64,000 nucleotides of DNA, from positions 62,001 to 126,000 of the forward strand of contig NZ_CABPSL010000015.1 of assembly GCF_902459665.1 (NCBI RefSeq), written 5' to 3'. Positions 44,068-52,819 of the stretch are shown one piece after another. This stretch comes from Pandoraea cepalis (GTDB lineage: Bacteria; Pseudomonadota; Gammaproteobacteria; Burkholderiales; Burkholderiaceae). Numbering within the stretch: position 1 is the stretch's first letter; each line of letters opens with the position of its first letter. The translations under genes and the position numbers were made by a program. Under the pieces are notes generated by a model that did no database searches, was not told where the DNA came from, and saw only the letters and a list, made by a program, of their open reading frames with translations.

Positions 44068-44802
44068 ATGACGACCCAAAAACGTAAATTGCTTGGCATG
44101 CTCACGCCGTCTTCCAACACCGCGCTGGAACCGATTACCAGCGCGATGGTGGCTGACCTCGATCATGTCTCTGTCCATTTCTCCCGCTTTCGCGTCACGC
44201 AGATTTCTCTCGGCGAGAACGCGCTCGGCCAATTCGACCTGGAAAAGATTCTCGACGCGGCGCGGCTCCTCGCCGACGCCGAAGTCGATGTCATTGCGTG
44301 GAACGGTACGTCTGCCGGGTGGCTGGGCTTCGAGACCGACGAGGCGCTGTGCCGACAGATCACCGAAACGACAGGCATTCCCGCCACCACGTCCGTGCTG
44401 GCGCTCAACGAGATCCTCGCGCGGACCGGCGTGACCGAGCTCGGTCTCGTGACCCCGTATCTGGAAGATGTGCAGCAACGCATCGTTGCGAACTATGCGC
44501 GTCAAGGCATTCGTTGCACGGCAGAGCGCCATCTGGGGCTGAGCAAGAACTTCGAGTTTTCCGAGGTCAGCGCGCAGACGCTGGAGGCACTCGTCAACGA
44601 GGTGGCGCAAGCGCGCCCGCAAGCCATCACCACGTTCTGCACCAACCTGCACGCCGCGCCGCTCGCCCGCGCGCTGGAAGCCAAGACCGGCATTCCCGTG
44701 TACGACACCATCTCGACGGTGCTCTGGAAGTCGCTGCGGCTCGCCGGCGTCGACACGCGCGCCCTGAGCGACTGGGGTCAACTGTTCCAGCAAGGAGAGT
44801 AA
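44068..44802 (+). CDS. Maleate isomerase/arylmalonate decarboxylase family protein
   Basis: This Asp/Glu-racemase-fold protein has 244 residues (LLGMLTPSSNTALEP; VTELGLVTPYLEDVQQRI). The second active-site cysteine is present as C191 (TTFCTNLHAA). The first is absent: the loop reads WNGTSAGW (residues 79-85) where maleate isomerases and racemases carry Cys. A single cysteine on that side is the pattern of arylmalonate decarboxylase. With hydantoinase next to it, it may process a dicarboxylate or carbamoyl acid from ring opening. Confidence 0.8.
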   Translation: MTTQKRKLLGMLTPSSNTALEPITSAMVADLDHVSVHFSRFRVTQISLGENALGQFDLEKILDAARLLADAEVDVIAWNGTSAGWLGFETDEALCRQITETTGIPATTSVLALNEILARTGVTELGLVTPYLEDVQQRIVANYARQGIRCTAERHLGLSKNFEFSEVSAQTLEALVNEVAQARPQAITTFCTNLHAAPLARALEAKTGIPVYDTISTVLWKSLRLAGVDTRALSDWGQLFQQGE

Positions 44803-44806
44803 GACG

Positions 44807-46222
44807 ATGAGCGACACCTTCGATCTGGTCATTCGGCACGCTGACGTGGTCACGGCCGCCGATCGCTTTACTTGCGACATCGGCGTGCGCGACGGCGTGA
44901 TCGCCGCGCTGGGCCGGAACCTGGCCAGCGGTGCGCGTGAGGTCGACGCCTCGGGATTGCTCGCGCTGCCTGGCGGTGTCGACGGCCACTGCCATCTCGA
45001 CCAGCCGATGCCGGACGGCCTGCGCATGGCCGATGACTTCTTCACCGGTACTCGCGCCGCCGTGTGCGGCGGCACGACGACGGTGATCCCGTTTGCCGCG
45101 CAAGAGAAGGGCGGTTCGCTACGCGCAGCCGTCGACGACTATCACCGCCGCGCGGAAGGGCGCGCGGTGGTGGACTACGGGTTCCATCTGATCGTTGCGG
45201 ACCCAACGGAGAAGGTGCTCCGCGAAGAGCTGCCACAATTGATTCGCGAAGGGTACACGTCGTTCAAGATCTACATGACCTACGACGATCTGAAGCTCTC
45301 GGACCGCGAGATTCTGGAAGTGCTGTCCGTGGCCCGCGAGCATGGCGCGCTGGTGATGGTGCATGCGGAGAATTCGGATTGCATCGCATGGCTGACGGAC
45401 AAGCTCGTCGGGCAGGGTCGCATTGCGCCGAAGTTCCATGGCCTCGCGCGGCCGGCGGCCGTCGAGCGCGAAGCCACGCACCGCGCGATCACCTTCGCCG
45501 AACTGGTCGACGTGCCGATCCTGATTGTTCATGTCTCGGGCAAGGATGCCATCGGTCAGATTCGCTGGGCACAGGGCCGTGGCATGCAGATTCTGGCCGA
45601 GACCTGCCCGCAATATCTGTATCTGAGCGCCGAGGACATGAATCATCCGGGCGATGACGGTTACGCGGGCGCCAAATGCGTTTGCAGTCCGCCGCCGCGC
45701 GATGCCGACAACCAGGAGGCCGTGTGGAAGGCGTTGAAGCAAGGCGTGTTCTCGGTGTTCTCGTCGGATCACGCGCCGTTCAACTATGAAGATCCGCAAG
45801 GCAAGAAGCCGGGCGGCAAGCCGCAGTCGTTCGAGCATATCCCCAACGGCATTCCCGGCATTGAGACGCGCCTGCCCTTGCTGTTCGATGGCGTGCATCG
45901 CGGACGCCTGTCGATTCATCAGTTCGTCGAGCTGACGTCCTACCGTCCGGCGCGGCTTTATGGTCTGTATCCGCGCAAGGGCACCATCGCCGTGGGTGCG
46001 GACGCCGACATCGTGCTGTGGGACCCGGAGATGCGCACGACGATTCGCAACACCCAACTGCATCATGCCGTCGACTACACGCCGTACGAGGGGCGCGAGG
46101 TCGTCGGTTGGCCGGTGCACTGCTTCTCGCGTGGCGAACAACTCGTCGCCGGTGGGCAATATCTGGCGCCGGCTGCAGGGCGCGGGCGCTTTCTGCCCGC
46201 AGACGCGCCGTCGCTGGTGTGA
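44807..46222 (+). CDS. Dihydropyrimidinase/D-hydantoinase family amidohydrolase
   Basis: The cyclic amidohydrolase of 471 residues opens hydantoin or dihydropyrimidine rings. Metal ligands are H61 and H63 (GGVDGHCHLDQP), the carboxylated lysine is K154 (SFKIYMTYDD) and further ligands are in VHAEN, LIVHVSGKDA and FSSDHAPF. It is in the cytoplasm and follows the preceding gene by 4 bases. No N-carbamoyl-amidohydrolase gene is visible, so the ring-opened product must be handled elsewhere or by the neighbouring proteins. Confidence 0.92.
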   Translation: MSDTFDLVIRHADVVTAADRFTCDIGVRDGVIAALGRNLASGAREVDASGLLALPGGVDGHCHLDQPMPDGLRMADDFFTGTRAAVCGGTTTVIPFAAQEKGGSLRAAVDDYHRRAEGRAVVDYGFHLIVADPTEKVLREELPQLIREGYTSFKIYMTYDDLKLSDREILEVLSVAREHGALVMVHAENSDCIAWLTDKLVGQGRIAPKFHGLARPAAVEREATHRAITFAELVDVPILIVHVSGKDAIGQIRWAQGRGMQILAETCPQYLYLSAEDMNHPGDDGYAGAKCVCSPPPRDADNQEAVWKALKQGVFSVFSSDHAPFNYEDPQGKKPGGKPQSFEHIPNGIPGIETRLPLLFDGVHRGRLSIHQFVELTSYRPARLYGLYPRKGTIAVGADADIVLWDPEMRTTIRNTQLHHAVDYTPYEGREVVGWPVHCFSRGEQLVAGGQYLAPAAGRGRFLPADAPSLV

Positions 46223-46252
46223 CGCAAAACAACGACAGTGGCAGGAGATTTC

Positions 46253-47011
46253 ATGCGCTTACTTGTAGTGAATCCCAATATCTCGACGAGCGTGACGGGG
46301 CTGATTGAAGCTGAAGCCCGTCGCGCCGCATCGCCGGAGACGACGCTCGCCTTCGCGACGGCGTCGTTCGGCGTTGCCTACATCGAGACGCGTTTCGAAG
46401 CGCTCGTCGGCGGCTACGCCACGGCGTGTGCTGCGGCGGAACAGGCGGGCACGTTCGATGGTCTCGTGGTGGCGGCGTTCGGCGACCCGGGGTTAGGGGG
46501 GATCAAGGAGCTATTCGACGTGCCGGTGGTCGGCATGACCGAAGCGGCGTTGGCGAGCGCGTGCCTGCTCGGCGCGCGCTTTTCGATCATTGCCATCTCG
46601 CACCGGATTCAAGCCTGGTATCGGGAGTGTGTCGAAGCGAACGGGCTGACGTCGCGGCTCGCCAGCATTCGCAGCCTGACGTCGCCGTTGCGCGATATTG
46701 CGACCGTGCAGGAGGACCATGCGGAGCGCCTCATCGAACTGAGTCGGCAAGCCGTGGAGGAAGACGGCGCCGACGTGATCGTGGTGGCGGGTGCGCCGCT
46801 GGCAGGACTGGCGCGGACATTGCGCGATCGCATTCCGGTGCCGGTCGTCGATGGCGTTTCCAGCGCGGTCCGGCATTGCGAGTCGCTGGTGGCATTGCAG
46901 CCGGGCGTGGCGCGCCTGGGCAGTTTTCAGTGCCCGCCCGCGAAGCCGCACGCGGGGCTGCCGCTCGCCGTGAGCCGGATGCTTGAAGCGCCCGGGGCAC
47001 GGGACGTTTGA
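46253..47011 (+). CDS. Hydantoin/Asp-Glu racemase-family protein lacking both active-site cysteines
   Basis: The chain MRLLVVNPNISTSVTGLIEAEARRAA...FGDPGLGGIKELF...PVVGMTEAAL has the hydantoin racemase framework. The first catalytic cysteine (usually ACFGDPG) is A75, and the second (usually GCAGMAG) aligns with G180 in VVAGAPLAGLA. Cysteine-based two-base racemisation is therefore not expected. The ATG at 46253 follows GCAGGAG. As last gene of the hydantoinase operon it may bind or act on an intermediate by another mechanism. Confidence 0.82.
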   Translation: MRLLVVNPNISTSVTGLIEAEARRAASPETTLAFATASFGVAYIETRFEALVGGYATACAAAEQAGTFDGLVVAAFGDPGLGGIKELFDVPVVGMTEAALASACLLGARFSIIAISHRIQAWYRECVEANGLTSRLASIRSLTSPLRDIATVQEDHAERLIELSRQAVEEDGADVIVVAGAPLAGLARTLRDRIPVPVVDGVSSAVRHCESLVALQPGVARLGSFQCPPAKPHAGLPLAVSRMLEAPGARDV

Positions 47012-47039
47012 TGCCGGAGATTGCCCGGCAAAAACACCG

Positions 47040-48503
47040 TCACCGTTGGGGCCACGACAGGCAGAATGTCGTTCTGCCGTCGCGGCTCGTGACGGCGACG
47101 CGCCCGTCGTGAAGCCCCATGATCGTTTGCACAATGGCGAGCCCCAACCCGGCCGAAGCGCCGCTGGTGCCGACGCCCGACGGCTGCCGTCGCGATTTGT
47201 CCCCCCGGTAGAAGCGGTCGAAAATGCGTTCGATATCTTCATCGTCGATCGCGACGCCGGGGTTGGACACGGATACGTCGACTCGGCCTGCCTTGACCTC
47301 GGCGGAAATTTCAATCGTGCCGACATGGGTATGCCGGATCGCATTGGCGAGCAGGTTCCCCACGGCTCTGCGGAACAATTCCAAATCGGCTTTCAGCATC
47401 GTATCGGCGCGGCCTGATACGTGAATCGCCGACCCGGCCTCGTCTGCCAACCCTTCAAAATAGCCGGCTATGTTCCCGAGTTCGTCGGCAACATTGAACA
47501 CTTGCATATGGGTAATGAATTGGGGGTGCTCCGCTCGCGCGAGAAACAGCACGTTCTCGATCATCCGCGACAGGCGGTCGCACTCCTCGAGATTCGACGC
47601 CAGCAAATTTTCATACTCGTCGACGCTACGCGGTCGACGAAGGGCGACCTCGGTTGCCCCTTTGATGTTGCCAATGGGCGTTCGCATGTCATGGGCGAGG
47701 TCCGCCGTGAACTGGAACAGTCGCTGAAACCCTTCCTCCAGGCGCGCCAGCATTCGATTGAGCGACATTGCCAACGCGCTGAGTTCCGTTGGCGATTGCA
47801 CGACCTGTAGGCGGGCATCGAGACGGGTCGGAGTAATGTCGGTGGCGTCAGCGGTCATTTGGCGTAGCGGCCGAAGGGCAAATTGAATCAACAGATAGGT
47901 GGCAAGCATCGTGACCAGGCTGCCGACGATGCCCGCCATGGTGAGCTGATCCCGGTATTTGTCCAGCAACCGGAGCGGGGCCCTGACATCGCGAACCACG
48001 ATCCCGTTCAAACGGGTCCCGTCGCGAAGCCGAACGTCAAAAGCAACGCTCCTGACCGGGATTTTCTGATCCGTTGTCCACGCGACGACATCCGACGAGG
48101 CGATCTTGGCGTTGTCGGACACGCGCGCCTGCTGCAACGGTATGGTGGCGGGGTCGAGCCGGACGCCTTTGTCCGGTGCGGAATCCAGGTCGTCAATGAC
48201 CTGGTTCGGGCCATAGGAGAGGAGACGATCGCCTTTCGGGTCGAACAGCACGAGGGACAAGGCGCGATCGCCCAGCACGGCACTCACCAAGCGGGGCGTG
48301 TGCGACTTCACATCGTCCTTGGTCTCGAGTTCGGACGCCAGACGTCGCACGTGGCGGCTGGCCAGTACGACATCCGAGTCGAGCTCCGTCTTGACCTGAC
48401 GGTCCAGCGCTACATATAGGTAGCACCCCACGAGGACAAAAACGGCAAGTAGCGTGACGCCGAACGACAGGGCCAGCGTTGCGGCAAGGGAACGGCGAAT
48501 CAT
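47040..48503 (-). CDS. Sensor histidine kinase, CusS/heavy-metal type
   Basis: The 487-residue membrane kinase has TM1 at about residues 8-30, a periplasmic sensor of about 160 residues and TM2 at about 190-210. A HAMP domain ([15 protein letters not shown]) leads to the phospho-acceptor H271 ([15 protein letters not shown]) and a HATPase domain (N box [27 protein letters not shown]). Such kinases respond to copper, silver or other envelope stress. It overlaps the response-regulator gene by 4 bases. No metal efflux genes are adjacent, so the signal is uncertain. Confidence 0.88.
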   Translation of the reverse strand: MIRRSLAATLALSFGVTLLAVFVLVGCYLYVALDRQVKTELDSDVVLASRHVRRLASELETKDDVKSHTPRLVSAVLGDRALSLVLFDPKGDRLLSYGPNQVIDDLDSAPDKGVRLDPATIPLQQARVSDNAKIASSDVVAWTTDQKIPVRSVAFDVRLRDGTRLNGIVVRDVRAPLRLLDKYRDQLTMAGIVGSLVTMLATYLLIQFALRPLRQMTADATDITPTRLDARLQVVQSPTELSALAMSLNRMLARLEEGFQRLFQFTADLAHDMRTPIGNIKGATEVALRRPRSVDEYENLLASNLEECDRLSRMIENVLFLARAEHPQFITHMQVFNVADELGNIAGYFEGLADEAGSAIHVSGRADTMLKADLELFRRAVGNLLANAIRHTHVGTIEISAEVKAGRVDVSVSNPGVAIDDEDIERIFDRFYRGDKSRRQPSGVGTSGASAGLGLAIVQTIMGLHDGRVAVTSRDGRTTFCLSWPQR

Positions 48504-49177
48504 GATTCGTCTCGGACCTCGAGCACATACCCTACGCCACGCACGGTATGTATCAGCTTTAGCGCTTGGTCATCATCGATTTTCGACCGTAGCCGGCGGA
48601 TGGCAACTTCGACGACGTTGGTGTCGCTGTCGAAGTTCATGTCCCAGACATACGAGGCGATTTGCGTACGCGTGAGCACTTCACCTTGTCGGCCCGCGAG
48701 CAGTTGTAACAAGGCAAACTCGCGCGGCGTAAGTTCGATCCGATGGCCGGCCCGTTTGACACGCCGGCGCAGCAGGTCGATCTCCAGATCCCCGACGCGC
48801 AGCGTTTCCGAGTCTCGCGGAGGCCCCCGCCTGGCAAGCGTACGGACCCTGGCCAGCAGCTCAACGAACGCGAAAGGTTTGACGAGATAGTCGTCGCCCC
48901 CGGCCTCGAGGCCGCGAACCCGATCGTGGACGTCGTCCAGCGCCGTGAGAAACAACACGGGCGTTCCCTTGGTCGCGCGAAGGCGTTTGACCACGGCCCA
49001 TCCGTCCATGACGGGAAGCATGACGTCCAGAATGATGACGTCGTACTCCTCTTCCTGTGCAAGCAGGAGCCCTTGCGCGCCATCGGTTGCCAAATCCAAC
49101 GAGATGCCGGACTCCTCGAATCCCTTTTTCAGGTAGGCGCCGGTCTTCGGCTCATCTTCAATCAACAGAACGCGCAT
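48500..49177 (-). CDS. OmpR-family response regulator, CusR/CopR type
   Basis: The receiver domain ([24 protein letters not shown]) has phospho-acceptor D51 ([13 protein letters not shown]), and a C-terminal winged helix follows ([54 protein letters not shown]), typical of CusR/CopR. The start at 49177 is chosen because [10 protein letters not shown] is the standard N terminus; 225 residues result. It forms a pair with the kinase downstream. Confidence 0.92.
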   Translation of the reverse strand: MRVLLIEDEPKTGAYLKKGFEESGISLDLATDGAQGLLLAQEEEYDVIILDVMLPVMDGWAVVKRLRATKGTPVLFLTALDDVHDRVRGLEAGGDDYLVKPFAFVELLARVRTLARRGPPRDSETLRVGDLEIDLLRRRVKRAGHRIELTPREFALLQLLAGRQGEVLTRTQIASYVWDMNFDSDTNVVEVAIRRLRSKIDDDQALKLIHTVRGVGYVLEVRDES

Positions 49178-49434
49178 GCTTTGTCGCCTCGGAATAGGCG
49201 CGTCGCGCCGCATTGGCCGACGCTACGCTTGCCCATGATAGCCGAACGCGGAACGCGTCTTGAACGCCATATCGGCGATAGTGCGCTCCGGGCGTTGTGT
49301 CGGCGCGTTGTCACGTGCGAGCGGCTTCGCGGCGGCTGACCTGTTGACGAGCCTTGCGGCACGGCGGACGAGCCACGGTGCAAATTCCATTGCCGCCGGT
49401 GACCGTTCGCCGCGCACATCAACTCGCGTCACGA

Positions 49435-49731
49435 TCACGAGCCAACGTACATCGCCGCCGTGTCGTTCGTGCTTTGCTGGCTCAGGACTTGCGGTGCCGA
49501 GCCAAGGCTCGATGCGCTCGCGGTGTGGGGTTGCGATTGCAGCGTGGCTTCTGCAGCCTGAATGTTGTCCGGATAGTGAGCGTTGCTCGCGGAAGGAACA
49601 TAGCCAGCCTTCTCCATCTGAACGAGCTCATGCTGAACGCTTGCACGTGTTGTTTGCGATGCCTGAGCAAACGACAGGGCGGGGATGGCGAGCGCGCAAG
49701 CGACGATGACGGACTTTACGATCGATTTCAT
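49435..49731 (-). CDS. DUF4148 domain-containing secreted small protein
   Basis: The 98-residue protein has a signal peptide (MKSIVKSVIVACALAIPALSFAQ, cleavage after FA-QA) followed by the short Burkholderiaceae DUF4148 pattern (TRASVQHELVQMEKAGYVPSASNAHYPDNIQAAE). Function is unknown; members are often multicopy and periplasmic. The upstream CusRS-like genes run in the same direction after it, so control by them is possible but not shown. Confidence 0.85.
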   Translation of the reverse strand: MKSIVKSVIVACALAIPALSFAQASQTTRASVQHELVQMEKAGYVPSASNAHYPDNIQAAEATLQSQPHTASASSLGSAPQVLSQQSTNDTAAMYVGS

Positions 49732-49950
49732 GATGTTTTGCCTCAACGGTTTGGTTGTGAGTGCCAACGCGAACGCTTCGCGCCGGCCGGTCCCGCCGTG
49801 ACGTTGGCGTCTCAGCGTTGAAGGCATTTTGCGGTGCGGGGGCTGACCCGATCGTTACTGGGAGATTACAAAAATGAAAGGTGTCTGCGGGCGCGGGCAG
49901 GAAGCAGGGCGGTGGGGCGGGGAAGGTCCCGGAACGCGAGGGAAGCGGCG

Positions 49951-50592
49951 TTACCGCGTTGAACCGTTCGACGTTGCCAGCGCAGCGACGCCAAGGCCGA
50001 TGTACAGCAGACCGGTCACATACTTCCCGGCCCCGGGCTTTGCGCGCCGGCGGGTGAGCGCCTTGCCGATGGTGCGCGCGAGTGCCGCGTAAGTGATGTC
50101 GCTCAACGCACCGACGCACACGAGCAATACGCCGAGCGTCGCGATTTGCAGTGGCACATGGCCAGACTCGGGGTTCACGAATTGCGGCAGGAAGGCGGCG
50201 ATGAAGAGCCCCGTCTTCGGATTGAGCAGATTGACGAGAAAGCCTTTCTTGATCGATGTGCCGAGCATGCGTGCTGGCGGCAGCGGCGCGGTGCCGAGCG
50301 CCGCGGGTTGGCTGCGCATGGCCTTCACGCCGAGAAAGATGAGATAGGCCGCGCCGAGCGACTTGATCACGCTGAACAGCAGTGGGGAGGCCAGCAACAG
50401 GGCGGTCAATCCGCCCGCCGCGAGGGCAACGTGGACAAGCGTGGCCAGCATCACACCAAAGCACGACGCCAACCCGAAGCGAAATCCCTGGCTGGCGCTC
50501 GCCGTCGCGATGTAGATCGTATTCGGTCCCGGAATCGCAACGAGTACGGCGACGGTGACCAGAAAGTAGGGAAGCACGGTGATATCGATCAT
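49951..50592 (-). CDS. LysE/RhtB family amino-acid exporter
   Basis: The 213-residue membrane protein has about six hydrophobic segments and the family N terminus (LPYFLVTVAVLVAIPGPNTIYIATASASQGFRFGLASCFG), with NPKTGLFIAAFLPQFV in the middle. It exports amino acids or related metabolites. The ATG at 50592 gives the family length; upstream in-frame codons are not membrane-like. It is divergent from ribA. Confidence 0.9.
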   Translation of the reverse strand: MIDITVLPYFLVTVAVLVAIPGPNTIYIATASASQGFRFGLASCFGVMLATLVHVALAAGGLTALLLASPLLFSVIKSLGAAYLIFLGVKAMRSQPAALGTAPLPPARMLGTSIKKGFLVNLLNPKTGLFIAAFLPQFVNPESGHVPLQIATLGVLLVCVGALSDITYAALARTIGKALTRRRAKPGAGKYVTGLLYIGLGVAALATSNGSTR

Positions 50593-50973
50593 GGGGCAGA
50601 GGGAGTGGCGCGATCGGTGACGCAACCGAAGGCGCGGAAGCATTGACCGGTGTCGCAGGCATGACGGTGCGCTCGGGCATCGTAACATCGTGACGGCTGG
50701 CGCAATGGGGGCACGATGGTCTCGTTGGCGTCCTTGCCGGGTCGGCGCGGCGCGACACGACACGGCGCCGTAGCCGACCCAGTGCACGACGCGCCGCAGC
50801 GCGTAATACGTTAGATCGACGCTGGCCGGTTGTCAGCCGATGATCAGGCGCCGTGAAACGGTGTGTTGCATGCCGTTGCGGGCCGAAATTCGGAAATGGC
50901 GTTACACTTCTAGCGCACGCCCCGCCATCCGGTGGCGGGCGACTCCCCAATTTCGGTCTGTTTGAACGTCAAC
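50593..50973. other. Divergent intergenic region of lysE-like and ribA
   Basis: No gene is supported in these 381 bases. A GC-rich hairpin, CCCGCCA (50921-50927) with TGGCGGG (50933-50939), lies in the expected ribA leader. I see no FMN riboswitch core, whose six-stem layout would need more space than is available near the gene. Confidence 0.5.
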
Positions 50974-51621
50974 ATGAAGTCCCCTGGTACTGCCTCTGCC
51001 ACGCCCGCGTGCGACGCTGGCGAATGCGTCGAGCTTGTCGCAACGGCGACCCTGCCGACCCGATACGGCACCTTCACCTCTCACGCGTTTCGCGTCAAGG
51101 GCAGCGACAACGAGCACCTCGCGCTGGTCATGGGCGATGTCGGCGGCGATGCGCCCACGCTCGTGCGTCTGCACTCCGAATGCCTGACGGGGGACGTCTT
51201 CGGTTCCTATCGCTGCGATTGCGGAGAGCAACTCGATGCGGGGATGCGCAAGATTGCCGAGGAAGGGCGCGGCGTAATGCTGTACCTGCGGGGCCACGAA
51301 GGGCGCGGTATAGGCCTGAGCAACAAGATTCGCGCGTATTTGCTGCAGGAACAGGGCCGCGATACCGTCGAGGCCAATCTCGATTTGGGCTTGCCCGACG
51401 ACGCCCGTGAATACGACTCGGCAGCCGCGATTCTGCGCATTCTCGGCGTGCGTTCGGTGCGCCTTATGAGCAACAATCCGAAGAAGTTCGATACGCTCGC
51501 GAAGCACGGCATTCCGGTGTGCGAGCGCGTGGCGCTCGACATCCCGATGCGCGAAGAGAACGAACGCTATATCCGCACCAAGCAGGTCAAGTTCGGGCAT
51601 TACTTCGAAGAGAACGAGTAA
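50974..51621 (+). CDS. ribA: GTP cyclohydrolase II
   Basis: RibA opens GTP to 2,5-diamino-6-ribosylamino-pyrimidinone phosphate, the first step of riboflavin synthesis. Zinc ligands C70, C81 and C83 are in [24 protein letters not shown], and the catalytic region [19 protein letters not shown] and the C-terminal [12 protein letters not shown] follow. At 215 residues it is a stand-alone RibA, not the RibBA fusion. The ATG at 50974 gives the usual length after a short Cys-containing extension. Confidence 0.95.
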   Translation: MKSPGTASATPACDAGECVELVATATLPTRYGTFTSHAFRVKGSDNEHLALVMGDVGGDAPTLVRLHSECLTGDVFGSYRCDCGEQLDAGMRKIAEEGRGVMLYLRGHEGRGIGLSNKIRAYLLQEQGRDTVEANLDLGLPDDAREYDSAAAILRILGVRSVRLMSNNPKKFDTLAKHGIPVCERVALDIPMREENERYIRTKQVKFGHYFEENE

Positions 51622-52154
51622 GCCCGTGTCGCGCAGCGCCGCGACGCGCTTCACAATGGACACGCCATCGTGCCCGCGAGGTGGGAGTTAGTCATACGTT
51701 TGGCCGAAACGCTCGACCTGTGGCGCGTCCGTTGCGTGCTTCACTTCGAAGGGAACACCGAGCGGCATGGGCAAGTTCCCATCTGGTGTGCGGCGCAGCA
51801 ATTTGTGCTTGACGTTGCAATTTGGCAGCAGTTACCATCCGCCCTGTCTTCCACTTAAGGGGTTTGTCCGTGAATTCCGATGCCAGTAGTAGTCGACCTT
51901 TGATCGACTGATTGCCTGAGGATCCACAGCCATTCCCTGTGCCGCGTCCTCATGCAGGATGCGGTGTCTAGCGCCACCGAACGCTCGCCTTGAGCGTGAC
52001 CGCTCCGGCGCAATTCCCGCAGAAATTTCACTGTCGTGCCCGTGAGGGGCGTTGTCGTCTTGCGCATGCGTTTGGCATCGCAACGGAGCGCCCGCACCGG
52101 CCGGCCGTCCGTGCCGTGCGCGGTAGGGACGATTCGCAGCCATGCGAGGAAATC
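51622..52154 (+). ncRNA. Gene-poor region with a possible structured leader RNA
   Basis: No confident gene lies in these 533 bases; a GTG-initiated 62-codon frame (51670-51858) was not convincing. Three hairpins line up just before the ACT-like gene: AGTCGA/TCGACT (51891-51909); GAGGA plus CACAG with CTGTG plus TCCTC (51918-51951); and ACGCTC/GAGCGT (51981-51997). Together with the mgtA gene downstream they suggest a cation-responsive leader, but they match no riboswitch class I recognise. Confidence 0.35.
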
Positions 52155-52511
52155 ATGCGCGCTATTCAAACGTTGCAAACTTTTCAGGCTTTCCAGAGCC
52201 CACCGACGCTCCCCACCCCGGTGTCGCGTCTGACCATCGTCTGCCTGGCCGATGCCCTTGGGGCATTGCGCAAGCAGATGTTCATCGATCTCACCGCCCT
52301 CGGCCTGCGTGCCACGCGCGTCAGCATCACACGCTGGAGCGATCGCGACGAAGCCTCGGCCACCGTCACGCTCGACTGTCCGGCCGCTTCGCGCGCGTCG
52401 CTCACTTCACTCGTCATGCGCCTGTCCGGCGAGCGCAGCGTGCGCCGCGTGTACTGGTCCGACGATGCCGCCCGTCACGCTAGCGCTGGCGCCAGGTCCA
52501 CACACGGCTGA
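52155..52511 (+). CDS. Small protein with ACT-like (MgtC C-terminal-like) fold
   Basis: The ATG at 52155 follows GAGGAA and encodes 118 residues. The core RLTIVCLADALGALRKQMFIDLTALGLRATRVSI...TLDCPAASRASLTSLVMRLSGERSVRRVYW has the beta-alpha-beta-beta-alpha-beta pattern of ACT-like domains, as at the C terminus of MgtC proteins. It precedes the Mg2+ ATPase gene, as mgtC does in several bacteria, but the MgtC membrane domain is missing. It might modulate MgtA. The assignment rests on pattern and context. Confidence 0.6.
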   Translation: MRAIQTLQTFQAFQSPPTLPTPVSRLTIVCLADALGALRKQMFIDLTALGLRATRVSITRWSDRDEASATVTLDCPAASRASLTSLVMRLSGERSVRRVYWSDDAARHASAGARSTHG

Positions 52512-52601
52512 TTCCGTCGTCCCTGTCGCAACGGTGTTTCTTGCCAGACAGAGCGCCAGTGCCTGCCGGTGTACCGAATATAAAAACGTAAGGAGTCCAA
52601 T

Positions 52602-52763
52602 ATGGAAGATGGAAGTAGCCGAATGAGGCCCGTCGGGACCCTGTGCTTGGCACGTAGGGTTCCGACGGGCGATCCCCAAATCTTTTCACCATCACCGACC
52701 GCGCGCCGCGCGGCGCGGCTGGGTACGTTCGCGCTTTTTTTTCGGAGACATGACCTCCGGTAG
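52602..52763 (+). CDS. Possible 53-residue leader ORF before mgtA
   Basis: AAGGAG (52590-52595) stands 6 bases before an ATG that opens 53 codons (MEDGSSRMRPVGTLCLARRVP...), ending TAG at 52761-52763. The ORF spans the strong hairpin at 52628-52670 and the T-run at 52735-52742. Leader ORFs control mgtA/mgtCBR in enterobacteria, so a regulatory role is plausible. The peptide itself is not recognisable. Confidence 0.35.
   Translation: MEDGSSRMRPVGTLCLARRVPTGDPQIFSPSPTARRAARLGTFALFFRRHDLR
52628..52670 (+). terminator. Long hairpin (attenuator-like) in the mgtA leader
   Basis: GCCCGTCGGGACCCT (52628-52642) pairs with AGGGTTCCGACGGGC (52656-52670) with a single G-T pair, and GTGC/GCAC extends the stem in the loop. 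It is followed within 12 bases by TCTTTTC. It could end transcription from the ACT-like gene or act as a conditional attenuator for mgtA. Confidence 0.6.
52694..52742 (+). terminator. GC-rich stem followed by T8, possible second attenuator
   Basis: A run of alternating GC bases with self-complementarity (around GCGCCGCGCGGCGC) and a final CGCGC is followed directly by eight T (52735-52742), 77 bases before the mgtA start. Several stems are possible, so the exact fold is uncertain. Confidence 0.4.
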
Positions 52764-52819
52764 CGCCTGACGAGACCGGCCGGCCGCCATACCCGCGTAA
52801 GCCGCGCCAGGAATTCGTC

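Noticed and set aside
50593-50973. FMN riboswitch upstream of ribA
   Set aside because: No conserved FMN-aptamer segments are recognisable; only a single GC hairpin is seen.
51670-51858. 62-codon GTG-initiated ORF after ribA
   Set aside because: There is no convincing ribosome-binding site or recognisable domain, and it runs into the structured leader region.
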